Of a stretch of DNA of 64,000 bases, positions 32,457-44,419 are shown piece by piece. The notes below the pieces were generated by a model. The model was given only the letters and a program-made list of their open reading frames with translations, searched no databases and was not told the origin of the DNA. The DNA is taken from NCBI GenBank assembly GCA_047495785.1, contig JBLDXI010000004.1:248001-312000 (forward strand), in the 5' to 3' direction. The stretch's first letter is position 1; the number at the start of each line of letters is the position of its first letter. A program made the translations under genes and the position numbers. The stretch comes from Lepidodermella squamata (Eukaryota; Gastrotricha).

Positions 32457-35297
32457 TTATTTGTCGAACTTTCTGGCTGCCTCCACGGGGTCTTTTTCCT
32501 CGTCAGCTGCGCCATAGCGCCTTGCCACCTCGCCGTAGGTTCCTTGGGGACCAGGAAACCACAATTCTACCGAGGCTCCTACTACCGGAGCTTTGTTGTG
32601 GTAACACATAACTCGGTTGGCAAAATCGTCTGTGGTGAACTGCAAACCATCTTCTACGCGACGCTTTCGCTTCATGCAGCGAGCAGACGGTTCGAGCTCC
32701 TCGTACTGCTTGGTAGCAGGTCGACCCAATTTTACCTGTTTTGGTAGCTAAAAAAGCAATGAGCTGTTTCACTTCAGGCGTATCAATTACAAGTTTGCTG
32801 GTCGGCAAGGCAATGTTCAGCTTTTCCGCGGTGTATACCTGAGAACAATAAAATTAAATAAAACAAGTTTCCAAATTTTCCAATTTTTGTTGCGAAAAAA
32901 AGCAATAGTCCGCAAGTTGTTTGCAGAATCTGCCTGTTCGACCCTGGGGGCAGGAACACAGCCAATCTTGTACGTTCACAACGTAGGTATCGTTAGCAAC
33001 AGTGGTAAGGTCGACAATAAGGCCATTCACTCGAGGTTCGAAAGACTTCTCTTTGACTGATTTATAACGAATAAAATTCGTCTTAATTTTCCTTCGGTCT
33101 CCGCAAAATTCAAGCAGCTTGCGCTCAAAAAACTTTTCGAAATCGACAACGATGTAATGTGCCAAGGTGACGGGATTGAATGCTCGAACTCGGCATAGTA
33201 TCACGTCCTTAAAAATTCCGACGACTCTGAAACTTCACAATTAAATCTTAATTAAATCGCATTTTTTTTTAATATTTTTTGGTCGTTTTTTTACTTTAAA
33301 AGGACATCCTTTTGGTCAATATTTGAAGTCATGGGAAATTTATTCAATTTTCAGGAATCCACAGGATTTACTAAATGTTTATTTTTTACTGAATGTTTTA
33401 TTTTAAATTACCTCTAAAAAATCTAAATTTTCCTTCGAAATAAAGAAAATACCTCTCAACCAAATTGTTCGTCATCGCTCCATGACATTCTGGCGGTCGA
33501 AAGGCCAAAACGAATTTCTTGGATCTCTTGAGATAGCCAGAAAGATAAACCCGCCAATTTTCGAAGCGGGCAGTCACAGGTGACTGCAGTACAGCCGATC
33601 TAGCCCTCTGATACGCTTCATCGTCAGATGCATAAACAAGGTCGTGAACCACTTAAAAGTTAAAATAATCAAGAAAGAGAGAAATAATTATTTTGCGGAA
33701 ATTGAGAAAATTTACGTTCAATTAAGGTGATGGCGTCATCAATTCCAATTTTATTCTTCGAGTTAATCAGCCACCGCCGAATAGCCTTGATTTTATAACC
33801 GGTTAAATTATATACCATCAACAACAAACAAAATTACCTGAAGGATGTGAAACGCGCAAAGAAGGCGACGGGCATTTGGAAAGACAGACCCTAGAGCAGC
33901 TTGCTCAGCATCACTATCATCAGTGATGACAACTTTCGGGTCGATGCCGCGTTTTTTGCCATCGAGAAAGCAAGCCTGAAAAATGTAAGAAAATTACTGA
34001 GAAAAAATAATTGGAATATCCTTAATATTTGAAAATGGATATTTATGCATTTTCAGAAAATTAAACAATCATTTTTTAATTTATTTCAAAATTGTAGTCG
34101 TTTTGCAGGAAGTTTGCATGGAAAAATGTGGAATACAACTTTTTCCAATTCGGTTGATAAAAAAATACTTTATTTAGTTTTCAGAATTTTTCCGAATTTT
34201 CAGAACTTTTGATAAAAAACGATTTCCAGATTTTTCGAATTAGACGAAAACAGGATAATAAATAAAAATGATTCGCGAGTTGTAGCAACCTACTTATAGC
34301 AGTCTTCGGTTTGAGAAGAATGAATAGCCGTCGCAATAGGCAGGGCCCCGAGTGAAGACCCGCTGACAAGTAAGGTCAAGGGTTTATTGAGTAGTTCGCA
34401 GCTCGCTGTTGAATCAACAAATAAAGTATCCTTAGCCTCCTCCACATTTTCCAGGACCCTTTTCATAAGTCCTGTTTGGATAATCAGGCACCAGATATCC
34501 TCTCCATAAGAAGTGCGACTTTTAGAAAAATCAGCAATATCAGGGTGCTGATCGGCGAATTCCTGCAATTTTTCCAACATTGATTCGCCGCCTCGACCGC
34601 CATGTTCAGCGACTTGAATGCTCGTAGCCAAATGATGCCAGTCAGTTTTGGTCGGACAAATCGATCGATTGCTGCTGATCTTCAGCCAATCCTCGCCGTT
34701 GTGCTTCTCTTCCAAGGCATTGAGAAACGCAGTTGAAGCCATGGCAACTGTCCCATATTGCTTCAGATATTCGGCCATCTCATCCTTCAAAGTCTGTGGT
34801 ACCCTCCTCCACCTTAAAGCTGACAAGGTCCCGATATTATGATTGTGATGTCAATCGATTTGAATCTCCGTAGGATGACTCAGAAGCAGCGGATCGTTGT
34901 GCAGGCGCTTTCTAGCCGCATCTCGAATCCGAGGGTCGTCGCCATTGACAAGAGGGGCTTTCTCGATAAAAGAAATGGAACACTCGCAATCGGTGACTTT
35001 ACTAGCAAATGGGGCGCCACTCTTAGTAGTGGTTTTCCGAACAGCTACCTCACCCTCAGTAGCATTTCAACGCTTAGACAAATCAGGACCGGAATTATGG
35101 TCTGCATGATCGCAAACTAAGTCTTCTCGAGCCCGTATCTTGACTTGTTTAAGTTTACGAGAAACTTGAGAAGCCGCCTCAAATTGCACGTCCAAAGTTT
35201 GCTCAAGATCCATCTTGAGACCAGCCCATTCACCTGAAACCATTGCTATTCGAAGTTTCATCGACCACTTGGCTTCAGATTCGAAATCTAGCTTCAT
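32457..35297 (-). pseudogene. Mutator-like (MULE) transposase gene, partly degraded
   Basis: The main exons read cleanly on the minus strand. 34826-34294 includes DTLFVDSTASC (first catalytic aspartate). 33975-33838 includes KVVITDDSDAEQAALGSVFP and RRLLCAFHILQ, the classic MULE segment. 33785-33716, 33651-33453 (MTNNLVER) and 33226 onward follow with matching phases. WLCSCPQGRTGRFCKQ is a SWIM-type zinc finger, with Q where a histidine is usual. The C-terminal part holds a basic KRKRR stretch and ends at 32457. Upstream, 35297-34827 codes a possible N-terminal zinc-binding domain with two in-frame TGA codons. The first splice join is also off by one base. Introns are 50-140 bp. The gene was probably active recently; terminal repeats were not identified. 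Confidence 0.75.
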
Positions 35298-37120
35298 CAG
35301 CTTTTTCTTGAAAATAATTCGGCAAATTATCTACGATGCAAGGTGGCAAAACAGACGAAATTTTCGTCCCCGTTTTGTCTGCCTCAAAATGAATTTCATT
35401 CATTCTAAAAATCCGATAAAAAAAATCTAAAATTCGTAGAATAATTTTTCATAATTCAAAATAAATTTATTAAAATTGCTGGAATATGAAATTCCTTCCG
35501 CATCTTCAGTGGCTTAAAATGGCTGTTTACCCGCAGTTGAGAAAATATTCGCTCATAAAATAATGAAAATCGACAGCAATTAACGTGCGATATGAAAAAA
35601 CTCAATGATAGTAAATAGTAGTACTTTTATTACTGCTAGTTTTTCGCTTCTTTGTAGTTTTCTTCACAGTCGGCAGAGCAAGCATTTTTGTTATAGAAGA
35701 GCATTTTAGCACAGCAAACCGCGATCACTGAAAAAAGACGGGAAAATGTTCAAAATTATAGCAATAATTTTTAGAAAACTAGAAAAACTCACTGAATAAT
35801 GCGATGTATAGATAATCTTCTGCTACGGTAATAGCTATTAAGTCTCAAATGCGGAGAATTTACTTTTATTATTTATTATCGTCATCAACCAAAAATGCGT
35901 TTCAAATTAAAATTATCAGACAATATTAAACCAGCATTTTCCTCTGCTAATCGAACGGGAAACGAATTCGAAGGTCTTCATTTTTATTTCAAATTTCGAT
36001 ATTTTTATTTTGCTTACAAAAATTCCTGTTACGAGAAAGCCGACAAGTCCCTGCGTGACTCCGCGAAAATACAAGTAAATAAATGAAAACAGCCAAGTTC
36101 TTGGACGTTTTATTGAAGGCTGGCATTAGTGGGCGGTTTTCTGTCGCTTGGCCAATTTTTGGGCCGACCAATGGCGTGAGTGCGCTACAATTTTCATCGT
36201 AAACGGCCAATTTCGAGGTTTTTAGCAGCCGGAGGAAACCACCGCGGATCCGTAAATGTGCGTTACCAGTTACCATCGGGGTTTTCCGGGTTTTCTTCGG
36301 TAAATTTTTCATTTCTTCGGTTAAATCGCGTAAGAAAAATTGAATATTCTCTCAGTTGGTTTAATTTAATAAAATTAGTTGAATTTTGTAGAAAAGATGC
36401 CAAGTAAAAAAATGCCTTAAGGAGGACGAATAGTCCATCTTCCCGCACAAGTGCGGGTCGATGACAACTGCGAGACAAGTGCCAAGGCAGTGCGGGATGA
36501 ATGCGGGATAAACTGATGCGGGGTGCGGAACAGACCCACAGCGTATATCCCGCAGGGATGCGGGAAGGCAACATGCGGGTAATGATGCGACATAACTTGA
36601 ACGTCATCACAAATAAACAAACACGTATTTCACGAAGCATGGCGTTTCCCGCCATTAATATAACAGTGCGTATTTCAGGGTTATTAAGCATTAAGCACAA
36701 TCGTTATTACTGTTTACGAATTTTCCTTTTCAATGCAGCAATAACTCATGTCACTGAAATGGGTTCAAATTCCGCTAATTTTATTAAGTTAGTTTCCATT
36801 CAACATAGAGAAAAATGATTAATATGTCTACGAGTAAGACTACTTCGAAGCCGTTCGAAGCTCGTCGTTGGCAGTCAACATCTGACAGCACGCGACCATA
36901 AAAACCGCTGCGCCTTCATCAAGTCATGAATGGTGCCACGTAGCAGTCGTGTGCCCATCGTGCTTGTCTGATTTTTTTCCATTGCAGCACGTTATTCTAT
37001 GTCGGTGTTAATAAACACATTTATTAATTCTCTTAAAATGTAGCAGTATCCGAAATCCGCTTTAAAAATCATCTATACTGAAAACGTGCATAGCTTTTTT
37101 TCTTTTCATCCAATAGAAAA
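35298..37120. other. Intergenic stretch, no gene seen
   Basis: No splice-consistent coding sequence is supported. Around 36420-36580 the sequence is locally rich in TGCGGG words (36452, 36490, 36519 and 36558), possibly a degraded repeat. Confidence 0.45.
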
Positions 37121-37770
37121 ATGGTTACTATTGATCCGAGTAGAAGCTTTTCGAAGCCGTTGGATTTGTCGATGAGACGGTTAACAAAAGCAACTATTAT
37201 CTCGATTTCAACAATAGCTCCATGGGCGCTTTCAACATCGAATTTAAGCTATGGCGCAGTAATATCTACTCCAATTTCAGCTTCAAAAACAACTTCAACT
37301 ATCCCATTCGAGTCGTCAACTCATGATATTTCTCCAACGTCATCGGTAAATTTCATTTTGTTGATCAAACTCGTTTTTAATGAATATTTTTAAAGCGGGT
37401 CAAAACTACATCTCCCTCTTTTACTGCGTATTATGCTTGTGAAGAACCTCAAAAATTAAGAATCGTATGCGAGTTTTGTCCAAATCGGAGAATTTACACA
37501 ACACGTAGCGGCTTTCGTAATCACGTTAGAACCCGCCATTTCGAAAAATTCGCAGTGACGTGCTTCACGTGTTCGCAGCCATTCGAAAGTGCATCACAGC
37601 TCAGCCAGCACGCCCATCAGCACAGAAGCCTGGCCTCAATCGACCGGAAAATCAACCACGAGCGAAGCTCGGCGGCGTCGCAGGTCAACTTTTCAGCCAA
37701 TGGCTCTTTGGATTCGGATTTTTCTTCACATGGTGCAGTTTCGCCCAGCGAGCATATCGATGTGGAGTGA
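37121..37770 (+). CDS. Two-finger C2H2 zinc-finger protein
   Basis: Two exons (37121-37345 and 37396-37770) are separated by a 50-bp GT-AG intron and join in phase 0 for about 199 residues. Exon 1 codes a serine/threonine-rich N-terminus. Exon 2 codes two adjacent fingers, CEFCPNRRIYTTRSGF-RNH-VRTRH and CFTC-SQPFESASQLSQH-AHQH, the second with the regular C-x2-C-x12-H-x3-H spacing, then a serine-rich tail ending SPSEHIDVE. A DNA-binding regulatory role is usual for such fingers, but two fingers alone do not say which. The start sits in a good AAAAATGG context. Similar wording upstream (about 36828-36870, ATGTCTACGAGTAAGAC and TTCGAAGCCGTTCGAAG) may be a duplicated 5' end. Confidence 0.75.
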
Positions 37771-38518
37771 GATTTATCGAGCGAGATGAACTAGGATGCA
37801 ATTTTGTTGGAAGTCTTGTCGTATTTACAATTTGAAATAAAATGAGAAGCGATAAACGTACGATCGCTCTGTTAGTATTTAGCTATAAATTTGATATTTT
37901 TTACTTTTATCCAAGCTAAAAATCATTTATTAAACATGAATCGGTCGTCCAGTGTCTACTTTCCGGCTTGGAGGATTAAGCCGGCCTGAATTCGAACATT
38001 CACTAAGAATCGAGAAACTCGAAACAAATTCCATTCGATTAGATTCCGTTCGATGTAACAGACTTCGACAACCCAAACCTGGATTCAATCTATAAATGGC
38101 TTCCTGCTAAATTTTCTGCCGGAAATTCTGCCATTGTGTCCTTCATTTTGCAGGTCCGCATACATTGTAGACTCTGGGTCGTGCAAATTCCATTCAAATT
38201 TAAACCATATGCAGGCAACTCGCTATACAATATTGCGTGACTGCTATGGACGGCTGTTTTATTTTACTATTTATTATACTAATTTTATGGATTATAAATA
38301 AAATAACGTATTGCCCTGCTTAATAACCAGGATTCTTGCACAGGTCATTGGGTTTTTGTTGTGCTGTTTTCATGTTGAAAAATTGAATGGGCACGTGCCG
38401 ATCGCCAGATGTTCACCGCCAGATGAAGATCGCGTGCCTAGCCTCCACTTTTTTTGAAAAGTAAAATGCCAGAACGAGCATTTCATTCATTCATATTTCT
38501 AATTCAAAATTTATTATT
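37771..38518. other. Intergenic stretch
   Basis: No coding exon is supported. AT-rich; AATAAAATGAGAAG near 37836 may hold the poly-A signal of the zinc-finger gene. Confidence 0.4.
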
Positions 38519-40624
38519 ATGGCTGTATTTATTCGTATTTTCCTCATCTTGAGCCTAACAACATCGGCCTATATCCACAAAAATTCGAAGCGATGCTTCT
38601 CCCGTTTCAATGACGCTTTCACTGGCTGTAAAGTCCTCGATGAAGTTCAAGCAAGCGTCTTATTCAACTTCCTATTTCGGACATTTGTAAATCCCACCTA
38701 GAAACGTCCAGGGTACAAATTCAAAAATTCCACGTTTTTCCCTAATTTCTTCAGCCAAGTTTAATAAAATAGATATTTAAATATTTAAATAAATAAAGCT
38801 TAAACAATTTGAAAATTTCTAAAATATTTTCTATGGCAACGCAATTATGGGCGGGGGGAGGGGGGCGGGATTTTGAATTTTCGTCCGGTAGCCGCGTCGC
38901 CTGACCTCCGCTTATGTTCTAGCGCAAAAACTATGATCGATAGATTGATTCTGTGAATTGCGCATGATCGAATTACTAAGAAACCGTTGAAAAAACAAGA
39001 GGTCAGAAAAATCGACTTTTTGGTCCTCCGGCGCCTTAGTACCCCTTAGGGGATATCTTGAGTCATCTCAGTGATCTCTCTGGATCTCTAACCGTGATAC
39101 CTGGAAGCTTAATATTGATTTTTGTGTTCACCGCACTTGATTTAGTAATGGAAAGATTTTCTCGAGAGAACATATCAACCCGGAATCATTTGAGAGGCAT
39201 GCAGGGCATGCAGGTGATCTCTAAGGACATCATGTCTTAGGATGAAGGAAGATCTTCTGAGACCAACAGAATACATTTGTTCTCTCTGAAAGATCTTTTG
39301 AATACTAAATCAAGTCCTGGGAGTCAGAAAATCAATAGTAGAAGCTCGGGCTCAAGTTTCCCTCGTTGGCGAGTTGCCGATGTGGCGTGAGTTGGCAAAG
39401 TTGTATTTTATTGTTTTCAATTAGATTTCGATTTCAGGCCGCTCGAAGCTGTTTCAACTACAAAAAAATCAACATGCGATGTATCCCTCGTAACCTCCGC
39501 TGTGATAAAAATGATGAAGTCATGGTTTGTGCTTGAGATTTCACATTAAAATAAAAAGCATATTATTCTTTAATAACAGACGGCAGGATTTCTTGGAGAC
39601 GTTTTCGGATCGCAGTATGAACTTTGCCGAACGACGATATTCGGTAATTACCCAAGTGGCGAGCTACGTTGTCGGCCTTGAATGCGCTGGGATAGGCCGC
39701 GTGATCTGAAACTGCTCGCTGGAGTATTCTCGCGGCCGATCGGATTCAGTCACGATCACGGATTCGAAGATGTGTTTCGCTGCCGATAACAGCGACGTTT
39801 GTTATGGCGATTCCGGGGGCCCTCTCACGTGCTTGCAATCGAGGAAGGCTTATCTTCTCGGCATTATTTCTAATGGCGATGATTCATGCAATGGATACAC
39901 TCCAGGCATCTACAGCAGAGTCTGCAAGGTTCTTAGTTGGATTTCAAACAATATGGATATTCCAAGCCAGACAAGAAGTACTCCAGCGGAGTCTTGTGCC
40001 GTACCGAATGTAACCGCTGGATTTGTGACCCGCGTTGACCCTGAAACTTCGCAAGACACCGGCGCAGTTCTTAAACCTGGAACTGCAGTGGACAAAGGCG
40101 GGGCTGTGAGCGTGAAATGCAACCCTGGCTACACATATTCGTCCTCTGTTTCGATTGCCTCGTGTTTTCCTCCATTTCGCCCGGTGATTAACGGGAGGTG
40201 TAACCCATTAAGTAAGTGTAATAGCAACTATTCTCAACCGATATTTCATACGTATGATGAAGACTGCGGCCCCGCTCCTGTATTTAGCAACGGCTATTGG
40301 ACAAACTCCAACAAATCCACATCTTACTTGTCCAAGATGACATTGGTGTGCAATGCAGGCTTCAAAATCGGCGGCAATGGTACAAGTCAATGCCTAGCAA
40401 ATGGCACTTGGTCCAAGGCTGGCAGCTGTGAAGCATTAGGTGGCTCATCTTCCAGAAATTCTGGCGTCCTAAAACAGCGAGGACCTGTAAGTCCTTCAGG
40501 AATATTACCACATAGACGAAATAGGTCCGCAGAACTGTTAGGGATCACGAAAATCGACAGAATTGTCCCCCTTAGGTCTTTGACTGAGCTGGCCGTGCGG
40601 ATCGATAGAATTTGTAGGGATTAG
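38519..40624 (+). pseudogene. Chimera: cysteine-module 5' end joined to truncated trypsin plus two sushi domains
   Basis: Exons 38519-38650, 39345-39386, 39438-39524 and one from 39580 match the first four exons of the gene at 46437 (signal peptide, RCFSRFNDAFTGCK, ARSCFNYKKINMRC). In exon 1 a 5-codon stretch with the module's third cysteine is lost, and its donor is GC. From about 39650 the sequence codes the C-terminal third of a trypsin: ASYVVGLECAGIGRV, an in-frame TGA at 39707-39709, then MCFAADNSDVCYGDSGGPL with the catalytic serine. The histidine and aspartate parts are absent. Two sushi domains follow (CAVPNVTAGF to GRCN, and CGPAPVFSNGYW to GSCE), with a possible 51-bp in-frame intron at 40212-40262. 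Missing triad residues and the stop point to a dead fusion of two genes. Confidence 0.7.
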
Positions 40625-41402
40625 GGATACTTCCACTTCCATAGACAACACTGAAACATATGAGATACTAACACTCTATCTGAGATACTACTATAATTTT
40701 AATTTATTTCAAAAAATTGAAGAGCATCAGGTACCTCTTTCAAAAAGTTTTATTTTCTGCCCATAAATACTAGAAGCGGCCGTCTATCTAACGATACCAG
40801 GCACACTTTGTGTTCCCTCATGGATAATTTTCTAAAATACGCCGAAAATGGCTATATCTGATGGTTTTGGATACAAATTGCCATTCTGCTGCCGCGACCA
40901 GGGTGGCTGTTTCTACTGTAGAAACCTTTTTGGGTCGATGTATAAACGTATAAACTGTACAAATATGCCGGGGGGAACCCCCATACTGTCACCGTTTGTG
41001 AGTTGACAAGTTGTTTGTTTGTTTGTATGTCGCCAGTGATGTCGCCAGTGTGCGCACAGTCTATGCACGCCTTTCGCGCACGCTTTAAATTACCTACGTT
41101 TGGTTTTTGGATCTAAAACTAGGCGATTGCTTATATTCTTGCGTGGTTGTATGACAATTGCGCAACGACAATTCGGCAATTTGGCAATATTTTGTTATTC
41201 GATCGAAAACGACAACTCGAAACTCGACAAACGCCTAATGGGCACTGGGGTGTCGCGACACCCCAGCACCTTGCTCCGCTCGCATAGCCTTTTTACTAAT
41301 ATTATTGCTCAATGCAGGACATAACATTTTGTCCCGTTCTCGGACTTAATCACTCTTTCTCAAACGTGAAATTATTCCTGCCGAGTTGTCTCTTTAACTC
41401 CC
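40625..41402. other. Repeat-containing stretch
   Basis: No gene seen. It contains short duplications (GTTTGTTTGTTTGT near 41010, ATGTCGCCAGTG twice near 41027-41052) and the 22-bp palindrome at 41245-41266. Confidence 0.45.
41245..41266. repeat. Second copy of the 22-bp perfect palindrome
   Basis: Identical to 21907-21928. The flanks (CACC on the right here) match the other copy's left flank (GGTG) in reverse complement. Confidence 0.75.
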
Positions 41403-42385
41403 AGAACCGCCGAGTCCTCCGTTCTCCGGTGCGTGGTAGCCGATAATGTGCGTCGCCTTGAGACTCTAATAACTAACTGGTTTGATGCCATTTGTCCAAT
41501 TTTCTAGTAGGGAAATGGTGGCAAGTGGCAACTTTTCTTATACTCTCGTAATACAACAGTTGCCGCAGTTTTACGAGGTTTTCACGGCAAAACCTTGGCA
41601 AAAACTTGGCGATTGTTGATTATCGCGATCAACCACCCTATATATTACGGCCGTATCGTCGCCGTGTCGGGGATATTGTTGGCAGCGCGTCAGAAGGAAC
41701 CTCTAGGCTTGTTTACATGAGGCGGTAAAAGTCAATGCGGTCGAAAAAATTGTCTATATCCAAATGTACTGGTGGTAATCGACTAGTTGCTGAAATTCAT
41801 TACGCCGTTCGCCGAATCCGTTGCTCTCTCCGTCTCCGGCGCGTGGTTGCTGATACTGTGAATCGCCTTGAGACTTTTGTAACTCCCTGGTTGGAGGCCA
41901 TTATTCCTATTTTCTACAAGCGAGAAAACGGTGTCAAGTGGCACTTTCGTTGTACTCTTTGGGAGCAGTACCGCTATAGGGATGGTACAGATCATCAGTT
42001 CCATCGTTCCGCAGGGAGAGCTCAGTCTCAGCTCATTCACCAAAGGAGGGACCCTTATGTCGAAGTATGTTCTCCCTACCAGTTCTGCGGTCCTACTTCA
42101 CGCTATAGTTTTACTCTCCTGGAATCCACATGTGACCTCATCTGTACACCCAGCGCCTTTGGTATCCAAGCATGCTAATTTTGGCATCTAAAACTTGGAT
42201 CTTAAGCGACTGCTGATTTAGTTCGAAGCTTTCGGCCTGCCACATGACGCTTGAGGATGCGGCAGCGTCCCTGCGCGGTCGGTCGATATTGCTCATGGGT
42301 TGAGACTCTAATAACTAACTGGTTTGATGCCATTTGTCCAATTTTCTAGTAGGGAAATGGTGGCAAGTGGCAACTTTCCCTATAC
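41403..42385. repeat. Three diverged copies of a repeat unit
   Basis: Units at about 41403-41540, 41804-41955 and 42299-42385 share GTGCGTGGTWGC, CGCCTTGAGACT, TAACTAACTGGTTTGATGCC and TTTTCTAGTAGGGAAATGGT-like text in the same order. The first and third are nearly identical where they overlap; the second is diverged. They do not form a recognisable protein. Confidence 0.65.
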
Positions 42386-42607
42386 TCCCCTATACGTTTG
42401 CCGCAGTTTTACGAGGCTTTCACGGCAAAACTTCGTAAAACTTCGCAAACATTTGCGGCAGTTATACGAGGCTTAGTCGTGGGGAAAGGGAGTCAAGTAA
42501 CACCTTCGTTGTACTTTCTTGTAAGCTATACCAGTGATCTCATATGTTCACCCAGATCCCTTGGTACCGCTCAGGGCGCTTAAGGCTAATGATGTCACCT
42601 CGTTTAG

Positions 42608-42835
42608 TACAAGAGGTACTTTTCCTGAGGCGCAGCCAAGGGCTCAAAACGGAATGGATCTGATCTCAGCCTAAGCAGCAGTTGTCTGTGACGGCAACAG
42701 TTGATGTTAATGTCGCCAATGTCAGTAGGTATGTGATTCCGCAAAGTTATTATCTCGAGTCGAGGGCTCAGACATTTTGTAACCAAGAGCTACCTTTCCG
42801 GAGGCACAATCAAGGTCTCAGAACGGAATCGATCA
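42608..42835 (+). repeat. Pair of short direct repeats
   Basis: 42608-42662 and 42779-42835 share AAGAGSTACYTTTCC, GAGGC and AACGGAATSGATC in the same order, a diverged direct duplication about 170 bases apart. Confidence 0.5.
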
Positions 42836-44419
42836 GGCTCGAGCAACGCTGTCGCTTGCCAAGCATGCATTCTTTGTTGGTGCGCGCTTAACGCCACTAT
42901 GAGGATAACGCCGTTTGCTAGGTAATGCCTTTGCCCGATGATTTGGAGAGGTTGCTACCAATCTTGATCGCAGTTAATTGCGGCATTAGAGCAGTTCGAG
43001 CCCGTCCCAGCAGTGTAAAGATTGAACACTAGTATGATTGTCATCAGTCTCAATGGTTCCCCCCGGCGCTACTGCAACAGCTAAGCTGTTGCTGTGGCCA
43101 ATGTTTATACATGATGTAGAAACTGGGTTCCAAGAAGGCTGGGTAGTATGGCTATGTACTCGAGTTTTAAGGGTCGCTCTCACAAATAAACTGATTGCAC
43201 CATTGAATTCCTCGTGAAAAGTTACTCTAGAACATGTGTAACAGGTCCGAGTATGATTTTTGGGTATACTTTTATGATAGGGCTATAAAGTAATTATGAC
43301 CGGAAGTAATCGTAGCTTCGGAACGGTGATAGTTACGGAAATTGTAAAAGAATAATCGTGTTCAGCGACATCGATTTCATTTTCTTTGTTAACTTTCTTT
43401 GTTAATGCGTACTCAGCTCCGTATCGTCAATGGTCTCATGTAAGATCACCCTGAAAGTCTACGTGATTTAACCGACGACTAGAAACTCCAGAGACGTATT
43501 CAGGCTTCATAGCAAATGGCGAGGCTGAGACCGTGCGAATATTCTTTTAGAACTTCCGATATTTTTTCAATTTGACATCTTTTATACATATATGTAGTCT
43601 CGAATAGAGAAAATGCTCAATATGAACAGCTCAAACAGCGATATTAGATTAAATCAGGGCAGCAATAAATACAAAGATCGCACCTACTTTTTAAGGTTTC
43701 CCGGTCTTAGGCGGAAAAATATCGATTTCAGTCGAGAATACTAAGGAATGAAGCCACAAATCATGCATTCCCTCCCGTACGCATCATATCTCGCGGTGTA
43801 GGAACATTGGACGTCTACGACATCGAATGACTTATTTTATGGAAATCATGAGGAATTATAAGTCTGAGCTATTCCATGCTTTCCAATTTCCAATGCTGGA
43901 TTTTCTCAATTAGAAATTTAGCGCTCCATCCTATGCGGCCCTAAAATCGGTTATTACTAAAGAGTGGTTCGTTTATGTATATTTGATTAAAAGCCTGCTT
44001 TGTGCTTTTGACTTGTGAGTAATCAATTCGAGTGAAACGAGAAAATATTGGGATTTTCCACTAAAAATAGCAGATTCGTAATAACAATGACTAAATACTA
44101 GGTATTATGATGCTTTGGCATTCTTTCATACATTTTGGTTTGGAATATTGTCACCTAACCCCGAGAAATTTCCAAGAATATCTCTGAAACGCCCTCTGCT
44201 AATGTTTCTATGTTTTTTACTAATGCATTTTTCATAAAATCAACAAAAATACGCGTATCCGACTGATTGGAGACGGTTTTAATTGCAAAGCTCAACGACC
44301 GAAGGGAAGATCAGAAGAAATTCTAAAATGTTTAGTAAAACCGACCCTTTCCCCTGGCGCGTGCCCCGGAATTGCGCATTGCGCATAGCTAATTTACTAA
44401 AAACTTCTACTTAACTTAG
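42836..44419. other. Intergenic stretch, no gene seen
   Basis: No coding exon supported. If the ankyrin gene at 44420 has a 5' exon with its start codon, it may lie here, but I could not identify it. Confidence 0.4.

Noticed and set aside
36263-36700. 145-codon minus-strand frame
   Set aside because: Mixed composition, no homology recognised, and competing frames on the other strand are equally long.
42986-43183. Minus-strand 65-codon frame
   Set aside because: No splice context, no domain and no relation to neighbouring genes.
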